From contig DASTHV010000002.1 in assembly GCA_035718045.1 (NCBI GenBank), positions 1 to 18,063 of the forward strand: 18,063 nucleotides of DNA. The letters run 5' to 3'. The translations under genes were made by a program, and so were the position numbers. Of this stretch, positions 7,828 through 14,840 are shown one piece after another. The DNA is from DASTHV01 sp035718045 (lineage in GTDB: Bacteria > Patescibacteriota > Saccharimonadia > Saccharimonadales > UBA10212). Under the pieces are notes generated by a model, which was given only the letters and a program-made list of their open reading frames with translations, did no database searches and was not told where the DNA came from. How positions within the stretch are numbered: the stretch's first letter is position 1; every line of letters starts with the position of its first letter.

Positions 7828-8538
7828 ATGAAAACCTTACGCGGTTATTTGCCTTGGATAATTCCGCCGCTCAGCGTTCTGGCCGGGCTTTGCTTTAATA
7901 ATTGGGTATTAGGCTTATTTTTAAACCCCTCACTTTATCAACACAATGGCTCGGTCAGCGAATTCAGCGCTGTGAGTCAGCCGGACCATTGGATATTCCG
8001 TTCGCTGGATATATCGGCTGGCGTATTAATGGTTATACTTACTGCGGCGATCTTTTGGTTCGTTAAAAACCATATTTCCGGTAAAACAATGGCAGCTTTA
8101 TTGGCAATTTTGGGCGTCTCTAACATTTTTGACGCCATTTTTACTTTGCCTTGCTCCGAAACGCTCAGTCAGCGGTGCGTCATTCCTGTCAATCTGTCGC
8201 TAACGCATTATCAGATGCCCGTTCATGGTTACAGCAGCATCATAATAGCTATCTGTTATTTGTTGGTACCCTTAGCCGGTTTGATCTATGCCAACCGGCG
8301 GAATCTGCGTTTTTTGCGGGCCGCCAGCTGGCTGGCTATTTTAGTCGCCATAGCCGATTTTGTATTAGCCAGCCTGCAATATATCAGCAGCCAGTCGTTC
8401 AGTGTCAGGACTTCGGGCTTCGGCCAGGAGGTTCACATGCTTGTCTTTGCGGCCTGGATTATCGTGCTAGGCTTTTGCGGAGCCTGGAACTCAGATGGTG
8501 CGATAATCGCAAATAAAACCAAGCAATCAGCAGAATAA
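7828..8538 (+). CDS. DUF998-family integral membrane protein
   Basis: From the ATG at 7828 this is a 236-residue protein with about six to seven TM helices. It has the DUF998-like pattern: an aromatic tract before the second helix (QPDHWIFRSLD), a loop with FDAIFTLPC and a second cysteine after SQR, then a histidine-containing segment (LTHYQMPVHGYSS). The two loop cysteines could pair outside the membrane. No enzymatic function is known for the family. A longer in-frame start at 7693 lies deep inside the divergent MprF-like gene; the 7828 start is preferred because TATTAT lies 7 nt upstream. Its last 80 nt overlap the convergent small membrane-protein gene. Confidence 0.72.
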   Translation: MKTLRGYLPWIIPPLSVLAGLCFNNWVLGLFLNPSLYQHNGSVSEFSAVSQPDHWIFRSLDISAGVLMVILTAAIFWFVKNHISGKTMAALLAILGVSNIFDAIFTLPCSETLSQRCVIPVNLSLTHYQMPVHGYSSIIIAICYLLVPLAGLIYANRRNLRFLRAASWLAILVAIADFVLASLQYISSQSFSVRTSGFGQEVHMLVFAAWIIVLGFCGAWNSDGAIIANKTKQSAE

Positions 8539-8896
8539 GCGGCACGCCGATGCTACTGATAATCGCTGTGGCTAGAACGTAATTATGCCGGCCAAACGAT
8601 TGCCAGTCGATATCTGAGGCCAATCCAAAATCGGCTGCCGCTACGATAACCGCTAAAAACGAATAGGCTAGGATCGAAACCCGGATTTTGAATAATAAAC
8701 GAAGCGACAGAAGGGTTATTCCAATAAAACCAAGTGCTTCCAGCCATAGTGAAGTCCAGCCAGGCAAGCTGTTTGAGGTATGAGCGATGACCAGTGGCAG
8801 AACGCATCCTAAGACTAACATCCATATCAAAAAAAGACCTTCAGACAGTAAAAGATGAGTTTTAGCCTGTTTAAATGTGTCTATCCGGCTAACCAT
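8459..8896 (-). CDS. Small four-helix membrane protein, function unknown
   Basis: This 145-residue protein has four clear hydrophobic helices (about 17-38, 50-66, 75-93 and 105-128) and a basic C-terminal tail (RLRKSLAR), as expected for a real membrane protein. An AGGA lies about 10 nt before the ATG. It fills the space between the DUF998 gene and the prenyl-synthase gene, where no other good frame exists. A short stretch (VIVAAADFGLAS) resembles VAIADFVLAS in the convergent DUF998 protein; this could be chance or shared membrane-protein ancestry. I do not recognise the family. The 80-nt overlap with the DUF998 gene is large but tail-to-tail. Confidence 0.6.
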   Translation of the reverse strand: MVSRIDTFKQAKTHLLLSEGLFLIWMLVLGCVLPLVIAHTSNSLPGWTSLWLEALGFIGITLLSLRLLFKIRVSILAYSFLAVIVAAADFGLASDIDWQSFGRHNYVLATAIISSIGVPLILLIAWFYLRLSHHLSSRLRKSLAR

Positions 8897-8954
8897 TACT
8901 TTTTTATCCTATTCTTAGCGACCGACCTGGTCAACCAGCTACAACCGCCCGCTC

Positions 8955-8963
8955 TGCTAAAAT
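8955..8963 (+). promoter_or_regulatory. Extended -10 promoter (TGcTAAAAT) of the prenyl-synthase gene
   Basis: TG at 8955-8956 and TAAAAT at 8958-8963 are followed by 7 nt and then the ATG at 8971. The upstream in-frame ATG at 8962 is inside the hexamer itself, so 8971 is the more likely start. Confidence 0.6.
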
Positions 8964-8970
8964 GCTGATT

Positions 8971-9735
8971 ATGGATAGGAGCGAGCTCGCCAAACTATTG
9001 GGATTAGCCGAATTGGAACCTTACCTCCAGCAGGTTGATGGCTGCCTGGTTCAGACGGCCAGCTCCGCTGGAGAAGACTTAAGAGGCCCAATATTGCGCC
9101 TAACGCGGTCCGGTAAAAGACTGCGTCCGGTCTTATTAATCGCCGCCGCCCACATGGCAAAGCGGCCTTCTAGGCCTCACGTCACAGCAGCAGCGGCGGC
9201 CGTGGAGATGATACACCAGGCCAGTCTCATACATGACGATATCATCGATAAAGCGGTTAAGCGTAGGGGGGAGCCTACCATTAATGCCAAAGAGGGCATA
9301 GAGACGGCCTTGCTGGCGGGTGACTTCTTGATTGCCGCCGGCCTCCAAAAAGCCGGCGTAGCCGGGCCCGAAGCGGTTCGAATTCTATCGGATACCATTA
9401 TGAATATGAGCCGCGGCCAAGCCGCCCAAGATGATAGCAAAACAGCTCCACTGTTTACGGCGGCCTGCCAGATCGGTGGTTTATGCGCGAACCTGCGTTC
9501 CTCAGAAATCGAATACCTAACGTTGTATGGCGAAAACTTCGGCCTGGCCTTTCAAATTATCGATGACATTAGAGACAATGATCGCCCACGCCAAGCCATC
9601 CCCGAGGCCCAAAAATATATCAAAAAAGCTATCAATGCCCTCGAACCGTTTGGAGTCAACCAGATTGCCCACGGCCTGACAGAAATCCCGCGGATTTATC
9701 TGAATTCAAGTCTAAAGCTCGGCGCCGACGCCTAA
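8971..9735 (+). CDS. Short trans-polyprenyl diphosphate synthase
   Basis: The 254-residue protein (start 8971) carries the isoprenyl synthase motifs: GKRLRP (48-53), first aspartate-rich motif DDIID (89-93) followed by RRGEPT, GDFL (117-120), GQ (149-150), a shortened KTAPLF segment (157-162), and second motif DDIRD (198-202). Ala five residues before the first DD, with no bulky aromatic there, is typical of long-chain and not farnesyl enzymes. It is about 60-70 residues shorter than usual: the helix before KT and the segment after the second motif are reduced. It condenses isopentenyl diphosphate with allylic diphosphates. Being next to cyoABCDE suggests supplying a quinone side chain or the farnesyl donor for heme O (inference). 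Confidence 0.85.
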   Translation: MDRSELAKLLGLAELEPYLQQVDGCLVQTASSAGEDLRGPILRLTRSGKRLRPVLLIAAAHMAKRPSRPHVTAAAAAVEMIHQASLIHDDIIDKAVKRRGEPTINAKEGIETALLAGDFLIAAGLQKAGVAGPEAVRILSDTIMNMSRGQAAQDDSKTAPLFTAACQIGGLCANLRSSEIEYLTLYGENFGLAFQIIDDIRDNDRPRQAIPEAQKYIKKAINALEPFGVNQIAHGLTEIPRIYLNSSLKLGADA

Positions 9736-9762
9736 AAACTTAAGCGGTTAGGTCAAAGCTGT

Positions 9763-9768
9763 TATAGT
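9763..9768 (+). promoter_or_regulatory. Putative -10 box (TATAGT) of the cyo operon
   Basis: TATAGT lies 22 nt before the cyoA GTG, predicting a leader of roughly 15 nt that includes GGGG (9782-9785) as a possible ribosome-binding site. A weak TTAAGC sits 17 bp upstream as -35. The prenyl-synthase stop is only 25 nt before this box, so readthrough is also possible. Confidence 0.4.
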
Positions 9769-9790
9769 AAGTGATAGATATGGGGCCGTC

Positions 9791-10687
9791 GTGGGTAAAA
9801 AATTAAAAATCCTATCATCTCTAATCCTCTTAGCGATTATAGTATTTCTGTCTGCCAGGTATTTCAGTTCCCACACGGTAGACGTCCTCCAGCCCAAGGG
9901 GGTGGTCGCTCAAAAGGAAAAGACCTTGATTATTATCGGCTTGCTGCTGGCCGTGATAGTGGTTGTGCCGGTTTATTTCTTGACGGTGGCGATTGCTTGG
10001 AAATACCGCGAGGGCAATAAGAAAGCTCACCGAAACCTGGACTGGGATCATAACAATAAGCTGGAACTGCTGTGGTGGGGAATTCCGATAGCCATCATTG
10101 CCGTTTTGTCGGTCATAACTTGGCAAAGCGCCCATAGTCTTGACCCGTTTAAGCCCATCCAAGCCAACGCCTATCTTAAACCGATGACAATCCAAGTAGT
10201 ATCGCTTGACTGGAAGTGGCTGTTTATTTATCCCGATCAACGCATCGCCAGCGTCAATTTTGTAGAATTCCCGGTTAACCAGCCGGTAGATTTCCAAGTG
10301 ACATCAGACACGGTCATGAATTCCTTTTGGATTCCTTCATTGGGCAGCCAAATATATTCAATGCCAGGCATGAGTACGCAGTTAAACATGATGGCTACAA
10401 GCGTGGGCAGTTACTATGGCTCTTCAGCTAATATCAGTGGCAGCGGTTTTTCCGGCATGAATTTTACCGCCATGGCTTCCTCCTTAAGCGATTTTTATGG
10501 TTGGGTGAGTCGGGCGCAGCAATCGCCTGAACAACTTACTCAATCGGCCTATCAGCGATTATCACAACCTAGCAAAAACGTTGCGCCTAAGCTTTTCAGC
10601 CTCCAAGACAATAACCTATACCAGTACGTCGTCAATAAATATATGCCGCCAAAAGGCGGTATGCCAATGGACGGGCACGGCGTATGA
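9791..10687 (+). CDS. cyoA: Cytochrome bo3 quinol oxidase subunit II
   Basis: A 298-residue protein closely similar to E. coli CyoA: hydrophobic segments at about 7-24, 47-70 and 92-111, then a periplasmic cupredoxin-fold domain with DWKWLFIYPDQ, FQVTSDTVMNSFWIP, LGSQIYSMPGMSTQL and SGSGFSGMNF. The protein has no cysteine and so no CuA ligands, as expected for a quinol and not cytochrome c oxidase. It also lacks the lipobox cysteine of E. coli CyoA, so it is probably not a lipoprotein. The start is GTG at 9791; the ATG at 9780 is out of frame. It overlaps cyoB by 4 nt (ATGA). Confidence 0.95.
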   Translation: MGKKLKILSSLILLAIIVFLSARYFSSHTVDVLQPKGVVAQKEKTLIIIGLLLAVIVVVPVYFLTVAIAWKYREGNKKAHRNLDWDHNNKLELLWWGIPIAIIAVLSVITWQSAHSLDPFKPIQANAYLKPMTIQVVSLDWKWLFIYPDQRIASVNFVEFPVNQPVDFQVTSDTVMNSFWIPSLGSQIYSMPGMSTQLNMMATSVGSYYGSSANISGSGFSGMNFTAMASSLSDFYGWVSRAQQSPEQLTQSAYQRLSQPSKNVAPKLFSLQDNNLYQYVVNKYMPPKGGMPMDGHGV

Positions 10688-12666
10688 TAATGGCCTCATT
10701 GCTTGGCAAGCTCAACCTTCAGGCCTTCCCACACGACCGGATAACCCAAGGCGGAGCGGCGACCGTGGTGCTGGGAATTATCGTCATTGCGATACTACTG
10801 ACTTACTTTAAGCGATGGAAGTGGCTGTGGCGTGAATGGCTGACTACGACTGATCCGAAGAAAATCGGCATAATGTACATTCTGGTAGCTCTAGTCATGC
10901 TGCTGCGCGGTTTATCGGACGCCGTCATGATGCGGCTTCAGCAAGCCACATCAGTGGGCACCCACCATGGCATTTTAACTTCCGACACCTTTCAACAAGT
11001 CTTTTCAGCTCACGGAACTATTATGATTTTCTTTGTCGGCATGGGTTTGATGTTCGGCCTGATGAATTTGATCGTGCCCCTACAGATCGGCGCCCGTGAC
11101 GTAGCCTTCCCATTTATGAATGCCTTGAGTTTCTGGCTGTTCACGGCCGGTATGATTTTAATTAACACGTCCTTAGTGATCGGTGAATTTTCGGCCGCCG
11201 GCTGGCTAGCTTATCCACCATTAAGCGAACTGAAGTTCAGCCCGGGGGTTGGGGTGGATTATTGGATTTGGAGTTTAGAGATCGCCGGTATCGGTAGCTT
11301 ATTATCGGGAATTAACTTTGGAGTGACGATTCTACGCATGCGGGCGATTGGTATGAATTTAATGAAGATGCCGATGTTCGTCTGGAGCGTACTGGGGACC
11401 GTCTGCTTGATAATTTTCGCCTTTCCAATTTTGACAGTCACTCTAACGCTGTTGGCTCTGGATAGGACCTTAGGAATGCATTTCTTTACGGCTACCGGCG
11501 GGGGTAATCCGATGATGTACGTTAATTTGATTTGGGCCTGGGGCCATCCCGAGGTCTACATTCTGGTGATTCCGGCTTTTGGCGTCTACTCGGAAATCGT
11601 GGCTACCTTTTCGCGCAAGCCATTGTTCGGTTATCGTTCGATGGTATTGGCTATCTGGGGAATCGTTATCTTAAGCTTTACGGTATGGCTACACCATTTC
11701 TTTACGATGGGCGCCGGGGCAGACGTCAATGCCTTTTTCGGTATTATGACAATGTTAATCGCTATACCGACCGGTGTTAAAATCTTCAACTGGCTGTTTA
11801 CGATGTACCGTGGCCGGATCAGCTTCACGGCGCCGATGGTGCTGTTCATGGGTTTTATTTTTCTATTTACAATGGGCGGCGTGGCCGGGGTATTATTAGC
11901 CGTCCCGCCAATTGATTTCCAGGTACACAACAGTCTCTTTCTGGTGGCTCACTTCCATACCATGATCATCTCGGGCGTCTTGTTTGGTTACCTAGCCGCA
12001 ATTATGTACTGGTTTCCCAAGTTTTTCGGTTACAAACTGCACGATGGCATAGGCCGCTGGTCCGCCTACTGCTGGATAGTCGGTTTCGTGCTGGCTTTCG
12101 GCCCGCTTTACATCCTAGGGCTGATGGGAGCCACCCGCCGGCTCGATCATTACAGCGCTTCAATGGGCTGGCAACAATTATTTATCGTGGCTGCCGTTGG
12201 CGTAGCGATTATCTGCGTCGGCGTCGGATTGCAAATCTTGCAGTTCATCGTCAGTTTCTTTAAGAATCGACATATAGCTGCCGGTAGCGATCCGTGGGAC
12301 GGTCGGACACTGGAATGGGCCACCCATACTCCGGTGCCGGTCTATAATTTCGCCAAAATCCCAACTGTCAGTAGCCGGGACGCTTTTTGGGCAATGAAAC
12401 ACAGGCGTAAGACTGAGTCTAAGCTCGAATACGAAGATATTACCTTACCCAAAAATACCCCCTACGCCATACTAATCGCAGCGTTCGCACTACTATTTGG
12501 CTTTGCTTTTATCTGGCATATCTGGTGGCTGGCGGCTCTAAGCTTAATCGGGACGGTTGCCGCCTTTATAATCCGCTCCTCAGATGAGGAACCAGAGCGG
12601 ATCATTCCTGCCCAGCAAGTCCGCAAAATCGAAGAGTCCCTAGCCCGAAAGGAGCAGCCGGCATGA
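10684..12666 (+). CDS. cyoB: Cytochrome bo3 quinol oxidase subunit I
   Basis: A 660-residue catalytic subunit aligning throughout with E. coli CyoB (663). Visible are low-spin heme ligands His110 and His425, high-spin heme ligand His423, CuB ligands His288, His337 and His338, and the cross-linking Tyr292 (WGHPEVY). D-channel Asp139 and Glu290 and K-channel Lys366 (PTGVKIF) are present, so proton pumping should be possible. Of the quinol-site residues recalled from E. coli (Arg71, Asp75, His98, Gln101), Arg75, Asp79 and Gln105 are kept, but the His98 position is Thr102. It overlaps both cyoA and cyoC by 4 nt, indicating translational coupling. Confidence 0.97.
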   Translation: MIMASLLGKLNLQAFPHDRITQGGAATVVLGIIVIAILLTYFKRWKWLWREWLTTTDPKKIGIMYILVALVMLLRGLSDAVMMRLQQATSVGTHHGILTSDTFQQVFSAHGTIMIFFVGMGLMFGLMNLIVPLQIGARDVAFPFMNALSFWLFTAGMILINTSLVIGEFSAAGWLAYPPLSELKFSPGVGVDYWIWSLEIAGIGSLLSGINFGVTILRMRAIGMNLMKMPMFVWSVLGTVCLIIFAFPILTVTLTLLALDRTLGMHFFTATGGGNPMMYVNLIWAWGHPEVYILVIPAFGVYSEIVATFSRKPLFGYRSMVLAIWGIVILSFTVWLHHFFTMGAGADVNAFFGIMTMLIAIPTGVKIFNWLFTMYRGRISFTAPMVLFMGFIFLFTMGGVAGVLLAVPPIDFQVHNSLFLVAHFHTMIISGVLFGYLAAIMYWFPKFFGYKLHDGIGRWSAYCWIVGFVLAFGPLYILGLMGATRRLDHYSASMGWQQLFIVAAVGVAIICVGVGLQILQFIVSFFKNRHIAAGSDPWDGRTLEWATHTPVPVYNFAKIPTVSSRDAFWAMKHRRKTESKLEYEDITLPKNTPYAILIAAFALLFGFAFIWHIWWLAALSLIGTVAAFIIRSSDEEPERIIPAQQVRKIEESLARKEQPA

Positions 12667-13232
12667 ACCACGAATCCGCCGACAGTAAGACTATATTCGG
12701 TTTCTGGGTATATCTGATGACCGACTGTGTGCTGTTTGCCAGCCTGTTCGCCACATTCGCCGTGCTTAGAAATAGCTTCTTCGGCGGCCCGTCGGGCGAA
12801 AGCCTATTTAACTTGAACTTTGTTTTGGAAGAAACCCTGATATTGCTAACCAGTAGTTTTACAGCCGGCCTGGGAATTTTGGCGGCGCGCCAAGGTAATA
12901 AGCGTCGCACGCTGATACTTTTTGCGATTACTTTTCTGCTGGGTTTATCTTTCCTGGGCTTGGAACTATCTGAGTTCCACCGCTTGGCTGCCGAAGGTAA
13001 TAGCTGGCGGCGCAGCGCTTTTTTGTCGGCCTTCTTTACGTTAGTTGGCACCCACGGCGCGCATATTACCGGCGGCTTAATCTGGATGGCCGTTATGATG
13101 CGTCAGGTTTGGCGCCGCGGCTTAACGGCTGCCTCGGTAAAACGGCTAACGATGCTGAGCATGTTTTGGCATTTCTTGGACATCATTTGGATATTTATTT
13201 TCACGATCGTCTATCTCTGGGGGGTAATCTAG
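12663..13232 (+). CDS. cyoC: Cytochrome bo3 quinol oxidase subunit III
   Basis: A 189-residue, five-helix protein matching CyoC along its length: IFGFWVYLMTDCVLFASL at the start, GLELSEFHRL, SAFFTLVGTHGAHITGGLIW and LSMFWHFLDIIWIFIFT. It lacks the histidine-rich N-terminal extension of E. coli CyoC (204 residues). Subunit III stabilises the oxidase and brackets the O2 entry and proton-uptake side. A good ribosome-binding site (AAAGGAG) lies 8 nt before the ATG, inside the end of cyoB, and the genes overlap by 4 nt. Confidence 0.95.
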   Translation: MNHESADSKTIFGFWVYLMTDCVLFASLFATFAVLRNSFFGGPSGESLFNLNFVLEETLILLTSSFTAGLGILAARQGNKRRTLILFAITFLLGLSFLGLELSEFHRLAAEGNSWRRSAFLSAFFTLVGTHGAHITGGLIWMAVMMRQVWRRGLTAASVKRLTMLSMFWHFLDIIWIFIFTIVYLWGVI

Positions 13233-13234
13233 CA

Positions 13235-13621
13235 ATGGAAGAAAACAACCGTCAACCAGAAGCGGCAAGGGGCAGTTTATATACTTACTTAACTGGCTAT
13301 ATTTTAGCGTTGTTACTGACACTGTTAGGCTACCTTATGGTCCGACGACATGTTACATCCGGACACGTGGTTTTTTCACACCATCTTGTTATGGCTGTCA
13401 CCGGTGGGCTGGCAATCGTACAGTTGGTTGTCCAGCTAGTTTATTTCTTACACTTAAACCGCGAGTCCAAGCCAAGGTGGAATCTGACGGTATTCGCTTT
13501 TATGCTGCTGTTTCTGCTGATAGTGGTAATCGGTTCACTGTGGATCATGCATAATCTGAACTACCGGATGATGCCCGACCAGGTGAATAATTATCTAAAG
13601 ACCCAAGACGGCGGAATTTAA
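13235..13621 (+). CDS. cyoD: Cytochrome bo3 quinol oxidase subunit IV
   Basis: The ATG at 13235, 2 nt after the cyoC stop, gives 128 residues with three TM helices and the family motifs YLTGYILALLLTLLGY, VQLVYFLHLN, RWNLTVFAF and GSLWIMHNLNYRMM. E. coli CyoD is 109 residues; the extra length is a C-terminal tail after NLNY. A longer in-frame start at 13109 would lie inside cyoC and is not needed. The small subunit assists assembly and stability of subunit I. The next gene, cyoE, starts 2 nt after its stop. Confidence 0.93.
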   Translation: MEENNRQPEAARGSLYTYLTGYILALLLTLLGYLMVRRHVTSGHVVFSHHLVMAVTGGLAIVQLVVQLVYFLHLNRESKPRWNLTVFAFMLLFLLIVVIGSLWIMHNLNYRMMPDQVNNYLKTQDGGI

Positions 13622-13623
13622 TC

Positions 13624-14490
13624 TTGAAGCGGAAAATCCGGCTGTACTTCAGCTTAACCAAGCCGCACGTCATGATGGCCAACGCCATTACGGCGGCAGC
13701 CGGTTTTTTGCTGGCCAGCCAGGGGCACATCAGGTTAGGGCTGTTTCTGGCTTTATTCTTTGGCTCTACGCTGATTATCGCCGCGGCCTGCGCGTTGAAT
13801 AATTATCTTGATAGAGACATCGACAGTAAAATGGAGCGTACTAAAAACCGAGCCATGGTCCGTGGAGCGGTCAGTGGCCGCGGCGCGGTGATTTTTTCCG
13901 CTGTACTAGCGATTACCGGCACGTTGATCTTGATATTTTTTACCAACTGGCCGGTGGTTATTATCGGTATAATCGGCTTTATAGATTATGTTTGGCTATA
14001 TGGCGCTTGGACTAAGCGCCAATCGATACATGGTACGTTGGTCGGCAGTATCTCGGGCGCCACACCGATTTTGGCAGGCTACGTGGCCGTAACCGACCGT
14101 ATCGATGCCGGTGCGATTCTAGTTTTCATAATCATGTTCGTTTGGCAAATGCCGGAATTTTATTCGATATCGATTTATCGGCGAGCTGAATATAAAGCCG
14201 CTGGTGTGCCGGTAATGTCTGTAAAAAAGGGAATTAATAATACTAAAGTTCAGATCCTTATTTACACAGCCGCTTTTGTGGCCGCCACATTGCTGCTAGC
14301 CGCTCTAAACTATACTGGCTACGTTTATCTGACAATAATCGGACTGATGGGCCTATACTGGCTGGGGCTGGCTTACAAAGGGCTTAAAACAGCCGACAAT
14401 AACGTCTGGGCGCGCCGGATGTTTAGATTTTCGCTAAATATCCTAATGGTTTTTTGCCTATTGATATCTATCAATGCCTGGATACCTTAG
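13624..14490 (+). CDS. cyoE: Heme O synthase (protoheme IX farnesyltransferase)
   Basis: A 288-residue UbiA-superfamily enzyme with about eight to nine helices, starting at TTG 13624, 2 nt after cyoD. It contains the prenyl-diphosphate motif NNYLDRDIDSKMERTKNR (59-76), GFIDYVWLYGAWTKR, and the second conserved region WQMPEFYSISIYRRAEY (174-190). It adds a farnesyl group to heme B to make heme O for the bo3 oxidase. In E. coli CyoE and relatives the second motif reads WQMPH or WQxPHF; here the His position is Glu178. The rest is well conserved, so the gene looks functional. No other heme-biosynthesis gene is in the window. Confidence 0.94.
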   Translation: MKRKIRLYFSLTKPHVMMANAITAAAGFLLASQGHIRLGLFLALFFGSTLIIAAACALNNYLDRDIDSKMERTKNRAMVRGAVSGRGAVIFSAVLAITGTLILIFFTNWPVVIIGIIGFIDYVWLYGAWTKRQSIHGTLVGSISGATPILAGYVAVTDRIDAGAILVFIIMFVWQMPEFYSISIYRRAEYKAAGVPVMSVKKGINNTKVQILIYTAAFVAATLLLAALNYTGYVYLTIIGLMGLYWLGLAYKGLKTADNNVWARRMFRFSLNILMVFCLLISINAWIP

Positions 14491-14499
14491 TGCTATAAT
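14491..14499 (+). promoter_or_regulatory. Consensus extended -10 promoter (TGcTATAAT)
   Basis: A perfect extended -10 (TG at 14491, TATAAT 14494-14499) begins 1 nt after the cyoE stop and lies 6 nt before the ATG at 14506. The downstream small gene therefore has its own leaderless transcript and is not only part of the cyo operon. Confidence 0.65.
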
Positions 14500-14505
14500 C
14501 CGATT

Positions 14506-14763
14506 ATGTTACTTACCCATCTACTAATCGTTTTTAGTGATTTGATATGCGCGGCGATTATTAATGTTCGACCGTCTTTGGCGGGAATAAGAATCATAAA
14601 AATACTGACTTTTATGACTCTTGCCTCGGGCAGCTACCTGGTAGTAAGCCGACATGCCTCCATTACTGGAGCCTGCCTGGCCGGTATATTATTTCTAGGC
14701 GTCGTACTGGCCAGCGTTTTTTCAGCTCGAAAACGATTGGCCAAGCAGATTTCTGTCGATTGA
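14506..14763 (+). CDS. Small membrane protein, function unknown
   Basis: This 85-residue protein is almost entirely three hydrophobic helices (about 3-20, 29-47 and 53-70) with a short basic tail (SARKRLAKQ). I do not recognise a family. It is expressed from its own consensus extended -10 promoter, 6 nt before the ATG. It sits between cyoE and the DoxX-like gene, so it may assist the respiratory complex, for example as an accessory or assembly subunit (inference from position only). No cysteines or histidines form an obvious metal site, though one Cys and two His are present in or near helices. Confidence 0.6.
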   Translation: MLLTHLLIVFSDLICAAIINVRPSLAGIRIIKILTFMTLASGSYLVVSRHASITGACLAGILFLGVVLASVFSARKRLAKQISVD

Positions 14764-14776
14764 GGTCTCAAGGTAT

Positions 14777-14794
14777 CATTGACAATTCTCAATG
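14777..14794. promoter_or_regulatory. 18-bp perfect dyad overlapping a consensus -35 (possible operator)
   Basis: CATTGA-caattc-TCAATG is a 6-bp perfect inverted repeat with a 6-bp spacer. A consensus TTGACA (14779-14784) lies within it; 17 bp further on is a poor -10 (TACCCT, 14802-14807). It is upstream of the DoxX-like gene, so a repressor or activator site is plausible. Confidence 0.4.
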
Positions 14795-14840
14795 TAAAAA
14801 ATACCCTAAAAGCATAAGCTTTAATCAAAAGCAAAATTAA

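Noticed and set aside
8151..8516. Plus-strand 121-codon frame inside the DUF998 gene
   Set aside because: It is an alternative frame of the DUF998 gene, rich in Arg/Gln/Ser, with no membrane or domain pattern.
8962..8970. Earlier ATG for the prenyl synthase
   Set aside because: The codon lies inside the TAAAAT hexamer, so a transcript from that promoter would not contain it.
12602..13051. Minus-strand 149-codon frame across cyoB/cyoC
   Set aside because: It is antisense to strongly conserved oxidase genes, highly basic and without a recognisable domain.
13109..13234. Upstream extension of cyoD
   Set aside because: It lies inside cyoC in another frame; CyoD homology begins after the ATG at 13235.
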